Shown piece after piece: positions 31,741-41,289 of a stretch of DNA of 64,000 bases. The stretch is from Engelhardtia mirabilis (GTDB lineage Bacteria > Planctomycetota > UBA1135 > GCA-002686595), in the NCBI GenBank assembly GCA_007751255.1, contig CP036296.1, positions 1,240,001 through 1,304,000 on the forward strand, in the 5' to 3' direction. A model generated the notes under the pieces. That model did not search any database. It worked only from the letters and a program-made list of their open reading frames with translations, and was not told the DNA's origin. Position 1 is the stretch's first letter. Every line of letters begins with the position of its first letter. A program made the position numbers and the translations under genes.

Positions 31741-34140
31741 CTAAGGAACGATCGCGAGGGGCACCGGCACGCTGACCAGGAGCAACGAGCCGCTGAGCGG
31801 ATCGAGGCCGACCCAGGCGTGGTTTAGCTCCAGGCCAGCGAGGGCGGGCGGGCTCGACGGGGGCAGGGTGATCGTGGCCGTGGCGCGGCCGAGGTCGTCG
31901 AGCAGACCGGCGGTCTGACCGAACGGCCCCTGGTTCGCGAGGGACAGGGAGGCCAGCAGGTAGCTGTCGAGGTTGAGCGGGACCTGGACGCCGCCCAGGT
32001 CGAGGCCGGGCGCGGTTCCGGAGGCGGAGCCGGCGACGAGGTAGAGGTCGCCGGCGAGACCCACGCCGCCGCCCAGGTGCAGGGCCTGCTGGCCGCCCGC
32101 CGAGGCGGAGACCGCGTCCTGACAGGCGTAGAGGTCTTGCGAGGATGGCAGGCCGAAGAGGGTGCCGTTGGCCGATGCCGCGCCGCCGCCCGTCAACAGG
32201 CGATCGGGACCAACGTCGATCGATTCCCATTGGACCGTGCCGGACGAAGTCGGGTGGGTGACGATCTGCGCCAGGCTCCAACCGGTCGCGCTGCGGTCGA
32301 AGACGTAGGCCCGCTTCTGGTTCAAGGCTCCGACGGCGATGCGATCGCCGTGCACGGCGACGTCCCTGCCGAAGTAGGCGAAGGGCGTCGAGGCAGTGGG
32401 GTAGAGCAGGGCCGTCTGCATCCAGGCGCCGCTCGGCTGTTGCCGCTCGAAGACGTAGGCGGCGCCGTTGGTCTGGCCGGTCAGGGCGTCGTCGGAGCTG
32501 GCGCCGACCACCGCCACGGAACCGTCGAGGTCGACCGCGTAGCCGAAGGTGCTGACACCGATTGCGCCACTGGGCACCAGCTTGGCGGCTTCCTGCCAGC
32601 CGGTCGGGCCGCGCTCGAAGACGTAGACCGCGCCCTCGGTGCCGAGGTCGCCGCGGGCGCCGACCAGGATCGTGTCGCCGTCGACGGCGACGCTGTAGCC
32701 GAATCCGGGGGGCGCGGCGACGTCGCTGGTGGCGAGGACGGCGGTCTCGATCCACTGGCCGGCGACGCGCTCGAAGACGACGGCGACGGTCGGGCCCGCG
32801 AAGTAGGTCTCGCGACCGAGCACGGCGACCCCTCCGTCGAGGGCCACGGCCGCGCCGAAGTGCAGGCCGGGCTGAGCCACCGACGGGACCAGCTCGGCGG
32901 CCTCGATCCAGCTCCCGCGGACCTGCTCGAAGACGAAGGCGGCGCCGCCGTCGATCGCGCCGCTGTCGCGGCCCGGGGCGCCGGCGAGGACGATCGAGCC
33001 GTCGACGTCGGCCGAGGTCCCGATCCCGTCGTTGCTGTTGGCCGTGACCGGGTACAGCTCGGCCAGCTCGCTCCATTGGCCGACGAGCGGGCCGTAGACG
33101 TGCACCGAGCCGGTGAAGAGGCCGGGGACGCCCCCGAGGCTGTTGCCGACCACCGCGCGATCGCCCGACAGGGCCACCGAACCGAAGGGGGCGAAGAGCG
33201 GTGACTGGAGGGACACGACGGCGCAGGGGTCGAGGGGCGAGCCCGACTCCTGCGAGGTCAGGTGCAGCCACCAAGCGCGGAGCTGGCCGACGTCCTCGAG
33301 CTGGCCGTCGTAGACCGACAGGCGCCAGGTGCCCTGGGTACCCATGCCGTCGAAGGTGCCAAGGGCCGTGCCCGAATCGGTCGTGAAGCGGCCGGGGCCC
33401 TCGAGCGTGCCGACGGTCGCCGGGGCCTCGTCGTCGAGGGTGACCGAAGAGTAACCGGTCGAGAAGAAGCCTTGACCCTGCAGCAGCTTGGGCGCGATCA
33501 CCTGGGGCCCCGAGAGGAAGAAGCTGACGTCGGAGGTGAAGCTGTGGGTGACGTCGAAACCCAGCTCCACGTCGAGGACCTCGAAGTCCTCGTCCACCTG
33601 CACGAACGCCTGGGTCGCCTCGAAGTCGAGGATCGGCAGGTCCAGGTCGGGCGACACGTAGGTCCGCCCGTTGAACGCCAGGCTGTAGCTGACGATCGAG
33701 CCGGCGTTGCCCGGTGCGAGGTCGTCGACCACGAGCGTCCAGGTGCCGGCGGCCGGCTTGCCGTCGAAGGCACCCAGGTCGCCGATGGGGCGAAAGCTCG
33801 CGGCGAAGGGCGGCGATCCCGAGGCCAGGCTCGCGGCCGCCTCGTCGTCGAAGGTCGTGAAGCGCAGCTCCATCCCCGACGCGTCGCGATCGGCCAGCAG
33901 CACCGAGCTGCCGTCGGAGCTGCGCAGGGAGAGGCGCAGGTCCGACAGGCGCTCGTGGTCGAGCATCGCGATCACGTTCACGTCGGCGACGTCGAACGCC
34001 GCCTGCATGTCGAGGGCCAGCGAGGCTGTCCCCACGGGTGGGATCGGGGTCGGCGCGGCGTCGGTGGTGAACACATCCGCGAACGCCGGACGCGCCGCGA
34101 CGAGGGTGAACAGGAGGGCCGGGGTGATGAGCGAGCGCAC
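31741..34140 (-). CDS. Secreted protein with two P-domain-like jellyrolls and FG-GAP-type propeller
   Basis: 799 residues with signal peptide MRSLITPALLFTLVAARPAFA. Residues ~30-175 and ~180-310 each resemble the proprotein-convertase P domain (LRLSLRSSDGSSVLL ... AGTWTLVVDDLAPGNAG; VSFFLSGPQ ... GTWRLSVYDG). Residues ~330-680 hold about seven repeats of the form FG-x-x-V-x-x-DG-x-x-x-VGA...GAAYVFER, the FG-GAP/integrin-alpha-like repeat that builds a Ca-stabilised propeller. The last ~110 residues are the beta module common to other secreted proteins here. No protease domain accompanies the P domains. Cell-surface adhesion or binding is the usual role of this combination. Confidence 0.8.
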   Translation of the reverse strand: MRSLITPALLFTLVAARPAFADVFTTDAAPTPIPPVGTASLALDMQAAFDVADVNVIAMLDHERLSDLRLSLRSSDGSSVLLADRDASGMELRFTTFDDEAAASLASGSPPFAASFRPIGDLGAFDGKPAAGTWTLVVDDLAPGNAGSIVSYSLAFNGRTYVSPDLDLPILDFEATQAFVQVDEDFEVLDVELGFDVTHSFTSDVSFFLSGPQVIAPKLLQGQGFFSTGYSSVTLDDEAPATVGTLEGPGRFTTDSGTALGTFDGMGTQGTWRLSVYDGQLEDVGQLRAWWLHLTSQESGSPLDPCAVVSLQSPLFAPFGSVALSGDRAVVGNSLGGVPGLFTGSVHVYGPLVGQWSELAELYPVTANSNDGIGTSADVDGSIVLAGAPGRDSGAIDGGAAFVFEQVRGSWIEAAELVPSVAQPGLHFGAAVALDGGVAVLGRETYFAGPTVAVVFERVAGQWIETAVLATSDVAAPPGFGYSVAVDGDTILVGARGDLGTEGAVYVFERGPTGWQEAAKLVPSGAIGVSTFGYAVDLDGSVAVVGASSDDALTGQTNGAAYVFERQQPSGAWMQTALLYPTASTPFAYFGRDVAVHGDRIAVGALNQKRAYVFDRSATGWSLAQIVTHPTSSGTVQWESIDVGPDRLLTGGGAASANGTLFGLPSSQDLYACQDAVSASAGGQQALHLGGGVGLAGDLYLVAGSASGTAPGLDLGGVQVPLNLDSYLLASLSLANQGPFGQTAGLLDDLGRATATITLPPSSPPALAGLELNHAWVGLDPLSGSLLLVSVPVPLAIVP

Positions 34141-34695
34141 GGGCCGATCCTAGGCCGGAGCCCCGGATCGGTGGGAGCGCAATGGCGAGACCACGCTCGT
34201 TCGGTCGCCAGCATCCCCGTCAGGCTTCGCATCCGGACCTAGCCCGCTCCGGCGTTTGCGGCTCGCGGAGCACCTGCAGGCTCGTCATCGACGGGAGAGG
34301 GCACCTGCAGGGCGGTTCGCTCCACTTCGGCGCCCGTCTACCGGCGGGACGCTAGGAATGGAGCATCCGCAGGCGCGGCGGTTGCGTGCTTCGAGACTCG
34401 GCGGGTGACCTAGCCGCCGCCCGCCACGGCCCGGTGATCTCCCCCCGTGGCGCCACCCCCTTCCCGTGCACCACTGCGGAGCAGTCCGGGCTCTGGGTCG
34501 CGAGCTTCCAGACGAATCGTCGTAACGCGGGTGGCAGGTCCGCTCGCGAAGCTGCCTTCCCAGCGACACGAATGGGCGCCTGCCGCACCCGGGCTCCGCC
34601 CCAGCGGTAATTCGTCGGTATCGAAGTGACCACTCGAGCAGGAGCCCGGTTATCTCCGGGTGTCCATCCTCGCGCAGACCCTTGCCGACCCTCCG
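34141..34695. other. Divergent intergenic region of 555 bases
   Basis: Separates the leftward P-domain gene from the rightward ELWxxDGT gene. Open frames on both strands (34285-34633) look like high-GC artefacts: no initiation signals, no family similarity. A weak repeat GCACCTGCAGG occurs at 34269 and 34301. No tRNA, riboswitch or strong hairpin was seen. Confidence 0.4.
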
Positions 34696-37600
34696 ATGAA
34701 GATCTATCGCCGCGCCCCCGTTGCTCTACTCATGCTCGCCGCGTCCGCCCTCGCGCAGTCGCCTGTCGAGAACATCAATCAGGTCCCGAGCGGGCCGGCG
34801 TCGTCGTCGCCGAGGGAGCTTGCGGTTGCCGGCGATCGCCTGTGGTTCATCGCGGACGTCGCGGGGCACGGATCGTGCCTGTGTCGGACCGATGTCGCGG
34901 GAGGCACGGTCGAGTTCCTGCACGAGCTCGAGCCCGGTGATGGAGAGCTCGCCGACAGCTTCGAGCGGATTCGCGGGCTCTCCGATGGTCGGGTGCTGCT
35001 CATGGTCGACGGTGACGACTCCAGTGAGCAGGTGTGGATCTCCGACGGCGCGACGTCGGGCACGGTGCCGCTGCTCGTACCTGGTCCGTCGGGCTCCCAA
35101 GAGGTGCTCGACTACCAGACGACGAACGTGACCGTCGCGGAGCACGCGGGGCAGGCCTACTTCTTCGCGAGCCCCGGCTACCCGACGCGGTCGGTCTACC
35201 GGACTACGGGTACGCCGGGCGTCGCCGAGCTGGTCTGGGACTTCGGCGGGGCCAGCGACTTCGAGCTGGATGGCGAGGAGCTGGTCAGCTGCGGCGGCGA
35301 GCTGTGGTGCACGGTGCAGCTCGGTGGCCAGCTCCACTTGCTGCGCAGCGCCGATCCGATGGCGGGCTACACGACCGTAGCGATCCTCCCGGTCGACGCC
35401 ACCCAGTGGGTGGGGCTGTACGCCGCCTCGGCCGGGGTCGCGATCACCGCGGTGGTGCCGGGTGAAGGGCGCGAGCTGTGGGTCAGCGATGGCACCCCTG
35501 CCGGTACCGCCATGGTCGACCTCCTTCCCGGCGCCGCCGCGTCCGACCCGAGGAGCTTCGCGGAGTTCGGCGGCGAGCTGTACTTCTCCGCCATCACGCC
35601 CACGTCGCAGGGCGAGCTGTTCCGGACCGACGGTACGGTCGCCGGCACGGTGCAGGTCTCGGCCCTGCCCGACCATTCGTCCGCTGCGGTGCGGCCCTTC
35701 TTCCTCGCCGCTGCCGGCGACCAGCTCTGGTTCCAATACTCCACCGATGGCGAGGGCGTCGAGCCCTGGCGCACGGACGGGACCTTCGGCGGCGCAGTGC
35801 CCGTGGCGGACCTCGCGCCCGGGAGCGCGAGCAGTCTGCCCCGCGGCTTCGTCGAGGTCGGCGGCGCGGTGTACTTCCGTGCCGAGACGCCCGCGACGGG
35901 TGCCGAGCTCTACGTGAGCGACGGGACGCCGTCGGGGACGGTGTTGGTCGCCGAGCTGGAGCCGGGACCGACCGATTCGATTCCGGCCAACGCGCCGTTC
36001 GCCGCCTTCGGGGGGCGGGTCTTCTTCGCGGCTAGTTCGCCGACGACCTCCGAGGAGCTGTTCGCGAGCGACGGCACGCCGGCGGGGACCCAGCTCGTCG
36101 TCGACCTCACGCCCGACGACGCCGATGGGGACAGCGCGCCGTGGGAGTTCACTTCCCTGGGCGACCGGCTGGTGTTCACCGCCAACGACGGGGTCACGGG
36201 GCGGGAGCTGTGGGCCATGGAGGACCCGACCCTCGGCGCGGAGCTGGTCGTCGATCTCGACCCCACGGGGCTGCCCTGGAACGAGCCTGGCGGCCTGACG
36301 CGCTTTGGCCAGCACGTCTACTTCAGCGCCAACGACGGCACCAGCGGCATCGAGCTCTTCCGCACCGACGGCACGGCGGCGGGGACGACCCTGGTCCACA
36401 GCTTCATCGCGGGGCCGGGTGGCGGCGCCCCCGACTTCCGCGGCGTTTGGCGCGGGCACCTGTACTTCACCGCTGGCCAGGGGCCCACGGGGACCGAGCT
36501 GTGGCGCACCGACGGGACCAGCGCGGGCACCCAACTCGTGCACGACATCGCCCCCGGCCCGGCCTCTAGCCTGCCCTCGGCGCTGGTCGAGGGCGGCGAT
36601 TGGCTGTGGTTCAGCGCGGACGACGGCGAGGTCGGGCGCGAGCTGTGGCGCACCGACGGTACGGCCGCCGGCACCGAGCGGGTGACGGACCTCGCGCCGG
36701 GAGTGGCGGACGGCCTCGGCGACCAGTTCGAGGCTGGCTGGCTCGCGGGCAAACTCTACTTCCGCGGCGCCCTCGCGCCCTTCGGGTCCGAGCTGATCGT
36801 CACCGATGGAACGCCAGCGGGCACCGCCCTCTTCGCCGACCTGGCCAGCGGGGACTCCGACCCCGCGGCGTTCCACCGGGTCGGCGCGCGCCTCGTCTTC
36901 CGAACGCAGGCCCTCGGCGGGGGCCGGCTGTATGCGACGGACGGGGCGTCGGTGGTCGACCTCCTGCCGGGGACGATCGGTTTCCTCTTCGACACTGACC
37001 CTGTCTTCGCGAGCTCGACCCACGCCTTCGCCTTCATGGTCGAGGGGTCCTCGAGCAGGTTCCTCGTGGCCACCGACGGGACGATCGCGGGGAGCGGAGT
37101 GATCGGGGCGGTCGGTCTGCCGGCCAAGCTCGCGGCGGCGAGCCTGCCTACCAATCCATTCAACGGCGGGTTCGAGGCCTTGCAGGTGAGTTTGGGGTCC
37201 CAGGTCGTGTTCACGGGGTTCACGCCGGTGCACGGCAACGAGCTGTGGATCACGGACGGCACGCCCGGCGGGACCACGCGGCTGACCGACGTCGCTCCAG
37301 GTCCGCTGCACTCCGGCGTCAACGCCATCGGACGCCTGGGCGCGGAGCTCGTCTTCCCGGCCTGGAGCGCCGACGCGGGACTCGAGCCCTACAGCCTTCC
37401 GATCGCCGCCTTCGGCGGCTGGGTCGCGGAGGCCTTCGGCCAGGGCTGCCCCGGCTCCAGTGGCCTGGCGCCGACCATGCAGGCGAGCGGAGCCGCGTTG
37501 CTGGGCAACGTGCTCAACGTCGAGGTCGGTGAGGCCGCTCCGGCCTCGGTCGTCGGCCACTACTACTCGCTCGGATATGCCCTGGGCAGCCTCGGCACCT

Positions 37601-37806
37601 GCGAGCTGTACCTCGCCGCGCCGGTGCCCTTGGCAGTCGGCGCGACGGACGGCTCCGGCTCCAGCAGCCTGCCGATCGCGATCCCGAATGTTCCCGCCCT
37701 CGTCGGCCAGGGGCTGTGGATCCAGTCGGTCGTGGTCGACCCGGGCGGCGCGCTGCTCGGCGTTGCAGGGGTGACGCCCGCACTCGAGGTGATCGTGGGG
37801 GGCTGA
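34696..37806 (+). CDS. Secreted ELWxxDGT-repeat protein 1
   Basis: 1036 residues; ATG at 34696 gives the signal peptide MKIYRRAPVALLMLAASALAQ. The body consists of about a dozen repeats of ~60-65 residues with the core ELWRTDGTxAGTxxVxDLxPG followed by a GDxLxFxA strand (for example ELWVSDGTPAGT, ELFRTDGTAAGT, ELWITDGTPGGT). This is the ELWxxDGT/hyalin-like repeat common in large secreted proteins of Planctomycetota, Myxococcota and Bacteroidota; it probably forms a beta-propeller or solenoid. The last ~130 residues (FGGWVAEAFGQGCPGSSGLAP onward) are the shared C-terminal module. No active-site motif. First of three paralogues in a row. Confidence 0.9.
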   Translation: MKIYRRAPVALLMLAASALAQSPVENINQVPSGPASSSPRELAVAGDRLWFIADVAGHGSCLCRTDVAGGTVEFLHELEPGDGELADSFERIRGLSDGRVLLMVDGDDSSEQVWISDGATSGTVPLLVPGPSGSQEVLDYQTTNVTVAEHAGQAYFFASPGYPTRSVYRTTGTPGVAELVWDFGGASDFELDGEELVSCGGELWCTVQLGGQLHLLRSADPMAGYTTVAILPVDATQWVGLYAASAGVAITAVVPGEGRELWVSDGTPAGTAMVDLLPGAAASDPRSFAEFGGELYFSAITPTSQGELFRTDGTVAGTVQVSALPDHSSAAVRPFFLAAAGDQLWFQYSTDGEGVEPWRTDGTFGGAVPVADLAPGSASSLPRGFVEVGGAVYFRAETPATGAELYVSDGTPSGTVLVAELEPGPTDSIPANAPFAAFGGRVFFAASSPTTSEELFASDGTPAGTQLVVDLTPDDADGDSAPWEFTSLGDRLVFTANDGVTGRELWAMEDPTLGAELVVDLDPTGLPWNEPGGLTRFGQHVYFSANDGTSGIELFRTDGTAAGTTLVHSFIAGPGGGAPDFRGVWRGHLYFTAGQGPTGTELWRTDGTSAGTQLVHDIAPGPASSLPSALVEGGDWLWFSADDGEVGRELWRTDGTAAGTERVTDLAPGVADGLGDQFEAGWLAGKLYFRGALAPFGSELIVTDGTPAGTALFADLASGDSDPAAFHRVGARLVFRTQALGGGRLYATDGASVVDLLPGTIGFLFDTDPVFASSTHAFAFMVEGSSSRFLVATDGTIAGSGVIGAVGLPAKLAAASLPTNPFNGGFEALQVSLGSQVVFTGFTPVHGNELWITDGTPGGTTRLTDVAPGPLHSGVNAIGRLGAELVFPAWSADAGLEPYSLPIAAFGGWVAEAFGQGCPGSSGLAPTMQASGAALLGNVLNVEVGEAAPASVVGHYYSLGYALGSLGTCELYLAAPVPLAVGATDGSGSSSLPIAIPNVPALVGQGLWIQSVVVDPGGALLGVAGVTPALEVIVGG

Positions 37807-37861
37807 CGGCAAAAGGTGCGTCGCCGCCCCGGCGCCGTGCCCGCAAGTCGCCGTACCCCAT

Positions 37862-37907
37862 GCAGGCGGGAGGCTGATGGCATTGCTCCCATCAGCCCCT
37901 CGCCTGC
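37862..37907 (+). terminator. Hairpin terminator after ELWxxDGT gene 1
   Basis: GCAGGCGGGAGGCTGATGG pairs with CCATCAGCCCCTCGCCTGC across a seven-base loop with two mismatches, then TTCTCGTTCTC. Lies 55 bases past the stop codon, before the next gene's promoter region. Confidence 0.7.
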
Positions 37908-38093
37908 TTCTCGTTCTCGGGCGCCGCGAATCGCCCGCGATCGGGTTACTCCCGTGTAAACCGTCCGTCGACCTTCGCGGCGATGGATGACGCGCAGCGG
38001 TGAACTGGCGCAGTTCCCTCGTTGGAGCTACCTTCGAGGAGTCCCCCCCGATCGAATTTCAACTCCAGTTCCGCAGTCCCGCTGTGGTCGCCC

Positions 38094-41000
38094 ATGAAAC
38101 CCGTGATCTCTTGCCCGCTCTTCTCTGGCAGCCTCCTCCTCGCCGTCCTCGCAACGTCGGCGCCAGCACAGGAGCTGGTCAAGGACATCAACCAGACGCC
38201 CTTCGGCGGCGGCTCGTCGTCTCCCCAGTGGTTCGCCGAGGCCACCGGGCGCCTCTACTTCTCGGCGGACACGCCGACCACCGGTCGCGAGTACTTCTGG
38301 ATCGACGGCACCGGCGCGCCGCCGAGCCTGCTCGCCAATCTCGCGCCGGGCGCCGGGTCGAGCTATCCAAATGGCTTGGTCGAGCTGCCGAGCGGCCTGA
38401 TCGCCTTCCGCGCAGCGCCCGGCGGCATCGTCACGCCCTTCGAGCTCTATGTCAGCAACGGGTTCGCAGGCGGCACGCTGCAGTTGGCGGACCTGGTGCC
38501 CGGGTCGGACTTCGAGGCGATCGGCCGCATGGCGCTGCACCAGGGCCTGCTGTACTTCTTCGCCACCGACACCGCCACGGCCTCGCGATCGCTCTGGAGG
38601 ACCGATGGCACCGGAGGCGGAACGGTGAAGGTCGAAGACTTCGGGTTCGTGTCCGGCACGGGCGCGGACTCAGAGCAGCTCGCGTCCACGGCCGGCGAGC
38701 TCTACTTCGCCGTGGGCTACGTCCTCGGCTTCCAGAAGCGCTGGCAGCTCTATCGGACCCCGGGGACGCCCGGAGCAGCGGTGCCGATCGTCGACGTCGA
38801 GGCCAGCAGCTACCACGGTCTGGATGACATGGTCGGCCTGGGAACCGGAGTGGTCTTCAGCGCCAACTCGGCGACCGAGGGCAAGGAGCTGTGGGTCAGC
38901 GACGGCACCACGCTCGGAACCGCGGTGGTCGACATCCAGATCGGTCCGAACGGGTCCTCGCCGCGCAGCTTCGCGCCGCTGGGCTCCCACGTCTTCTTCA
39001 TCGCGAACGACCCAACGGCCGGTCCCGAGGTCTATCGGACCGACGGCACTGCCACGGGCACGGTCCGTGTGACCGATACCGGCGGCGGGCCGGGGACCTC
39101 CTACCTGACCGACCTCGTGGCCATCGGCGGGAAGCTCTACTTCGCCGCCGCGGACACGCAGCTGGGCGTGGAGCTGTGGACCAGCGACGGGCAGGTGGGG
39201 GGCGAGTCGATCTTCGCCGACATCATCCCCGGCTCCGGCGGCAGCTACCCCGATCGGATCGTCGGCTTCGGGGGTGAGGTCTACTGCTCCGCCTACTGGC
39301 CCGGCGGTGGCACCGAGCTGGTGGCGACGGACGGCACGCCGGCGGGCACGCGCCTGGTCGACTTCGAGCCCTTCGGCGCTTCCGATCCCTACGAGAAGGT
39401 CGAGTTCGCCGGCAGCCTCTACTTCTCCGGCAAGGGCCTCTTGGTCGGCCGCGAGCTGTTCGTCACCGACGGTACCAGCGCCGGCACCGGGCTGGTCGCG
39501 GACCTTGGACCGACGACGAGCACCGTTGGCTCCGGCCCCACCGGCCTCGTCGGCATCGGCGGGCGTGCGGTGTTCACGGCCGAGGACGGGACCACCGCCG
39601 AGCCGCGCCTGTGGGTCAGCGACGGCACCGCGGCGGGGACCCACGTGGTGGGCGAGTCGCCCGCGGCGACCTTCCCGGCCTTCTTCGCCGCTGGGCCCTT
39701 CGAGGGGTTCGTCCTCGGCGGTCGAGCCTTCTTCGCGCCGGATCAGGAGGACACCGGCCGAGAGCTGTGGGTGACCGACGGCACGGCCGCCGGAACGTCG
39801 TTGTTGGCCGACATCGCGCCGGGCACGGCATCCTCGCAACCCCTCCCGCTCGCGGTCTGGAACGGCGAGCTGTACTTCACCGCCCAATCGCCGACCCAGG
39901 GGCGCGAGCTGTTCGCCACCGACGGCACGGCAGCGGGCACCCGTCTGGTCGCCGACATCCGACCCGGTGCGGGCGGGAGCAACCCCTCTGGCACGGCGAT
40001 CCACGCGGGCCAGCTCTACTTCAGCGCCGAGACCGACGCAGCCGGACGTGAACTCTGGCGCACCGACGGAACCGCGGCCGGTACGGCCCAGGTGATCGAC
40101 TTGCTGCCCGGGGCGAGTCCAGGACTGGTGGTCTTCAGCGCCGCCAGTCTCGGCGCGCACTTGTACTTCATGGGCCAGGGCAGCTCCGCCAACAGCGAGC
40201 TGTGGCGCACCGACGGGACGGCGGCGGGCACCAGCCTCTTCGCGGAGATCAATCCGGCGGGTGGTTCCGCACCGGTCGAGCTGACGAGGATCGGCGACCG
40301 GATCGTCTTCACCGCCTACGTGAACTTGAACCGACAGCTCTTCGCCACGGACGGGGTCTCGGTGGTGCAGCTCACCGCACTACCCCTGCAAGTCCAATCG
40401 GAGGCCTTCAAGCTGTTCGCCAACGACTCGAAGGTCATGACCTTCATGCGTAAGGGCAGCTTGGAGACCGTGCTGGTCGCGACGGACGGAACGGTGGCTG
40501 GGACCAGCGAGCTGGCCAACGTGCAGCCCGACACCGATGTGGTGGGCGAGTTGTTCGTCTGGCGCGTCAGCTCCGGACCCCACGTCGCCTTTGGCGCCTA
40601 CGAATCGGGTCAGGGCTACGAGCTGTGGGTCACGGACGGAACCAGCGCCGGAACCGGACCCGTTACGAGCATTCCGGGGACCAGTGTGGGGAACGCGATC
40701 GAGAGTCTGACGCGCGTTGGCAACCGGCTCCTGTTCGGCGCCCTGGACTCGAGCCTTGGCGTCGAGCTCTTCAGCCTGCCCATCGCGTCCTTCGGCGGCT
40801 GGGTGGCCGAGCCCTTCGGCTCCGGCTGCCCCGGCTCGACCGGGCAGCCGCCGTCGATGGCAGCCAGCGGCGCGGCGTTGCTGGGAAGCCAGTTGACCGT
40901 CGAGGTCGGCGCTGCGGCGCCCGCATCGGTGGTGGCTCACTACTTCTCCACGGACAACGCCTCGACCGGTCTCGGGGGCTGCGACTTGTATCTCGCGGCA

Positions 41001-41186
41001 CCGACGTTGCTGGCGATGGGCGGGACCGATGGATCGGGGTCGACCAGCCTGCCGCTGGCGATCCCGAACGATCCGGTCCTGGCGGGCCAGGGCCTCTGGA
41101 TCCAGTCCGTCGCGATCGACCCGGGTGGCGCCCTGTTCGGCTTGGCGGGCCTCACGCCGGCGCTCGAGATCGTTCTGGGGAGTTAG
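38094..41186 (+). CDS. Secreted ELWxxDGT-repeat protein 2
   Basis: 1030 residues, signal peptide MKPVISCPLFSGSLLLAVLA then the mature start QELVKDINQTPFGGG, closely parallel to protein 1. About twelve ELWxxDGT repeats (ELWVSDGTTLGT, ELFVTDGTSAGT, ELWVTDGTAAGT, ELWRTDGTAAGT). The C-terminal module begins FGGWVAEPFGSGCPGSTGQPP. It ends with TAG followed at once by TGA. A similar length, the same repeat order and the same C-terminal module as proteins 1 and 3 point to tandem duplication. Extracellular or outer-surface structural role inferred. Confidence 0.9.
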   Translation: MKPVISCPLFSGSLLLAVLATSAPAQELVKDINQTPFGGGSSSPQWFAEATGRLYFSADTPTTGREYFWIDGTGAPPSLLANLAPGAGSSYPNGLVELPSGLIAFRAAPGGIVTPFELYVSNGFAGGTLQLADLVPGSDFEAIGRMALHQGLLYFFATDTATASRSLWRTDGTGGGTVKVEDFGFVSGTGADSEQLASTAGELYFAVGYVLGFQKRWQLYRTPGTPGAAVPIVDVEASSYHGLDDMVGLGTGVVFSANSATEGKELWVSDGTTLGTAVVDIQIGPNGSSPRSFAPLGSHVFFIANDPTAGPEVYRTDGTATGTVRVTDTGGGPGTSYLTDLVAIGGKLYFAAADTQLGVELWTSDGQVGGESIFADIIPGSGGSYPDRIVGFGGEVYCSAYWPGGGTELVATDGTPAGTRLVDFEPFGASDPYEKVEFAGSLYFSGKGLLVGRELFVTDGTSAGTGLVADLGPTTSTVGSGPTGLVGIGGRAVFTAEDGTTAEPRLWVSDGTAAGTHVVGESPAATFPAFFAAGPFEGFVLGGRAFFAPDQEDTGRELWVTDGTAAGTSLLADIAPGTASSQPLPLAVWNGELYFTAQSPTQGRELFATDGTAAGTRLVADIRPGAGGSNPSGTAIHAGQLYFSAETDAAGRELWRTDGTAAGTAQVIDLLPGASPGLVVFSAASLGAHLYFMGQGSSANSELWRTDGTAAGTSLFAEINPAGGSAPVELTRIGDRIVFTAYVNLNRQLFATDGVSVVQLTALPLQVQSEAFKLFANDSKVMTFMRKGSLETVLVATDGTVAGTSELANVQPDTDVVGELFVWRVSSGPHVAFGAYESGQGYELWVTDGTSAGTGPVTSIPGTSVGNAIESLTRVGNRLLFGALDSSLGVELFSLPIASFGGWVAEPFGSGCPGSTGQPPSMAASGAALLGSQLTVEVGAAAPASVVAHYFSTDNASTGLGGCDLYLAAPTLLAMGGTDGSGSTSLPLAIPNDPVLAGQGLWIQSVAIDPGGALFGLAGLTPALEIVLGS

Positions 41187-41209
41187 TGACCTGAACGCGG
41201 ATGTCGGCT

Positions 41210-41235
41210 GCCGGGCGCGAAGCTTCGCGTCCGGC
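41210..41235. terminator. Bidirectional hairpin between convergent genes
   Basis: GCCGGGCGCGAAG meets CTTCGCGTCCGGC head to head with one mismatch, 23 bases after the stop of ELWxxDGT gene 2 and 55 before the stop of the convergent pseudogene. No T run; likely a shared terminator. Confidence 0.55.
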
Positions 41236-41289
41236 TCCAACGTCCGCCCCACGGACCTCGCCCTACGTGACGCGAATCGCGCCGAAGGA

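Noticed and set aside
34285-34633. Possible small genes in the 555-base gap
   Set aside because: Overlapping frames on both strands without ribosome sites, conserved motifs or natural composition.
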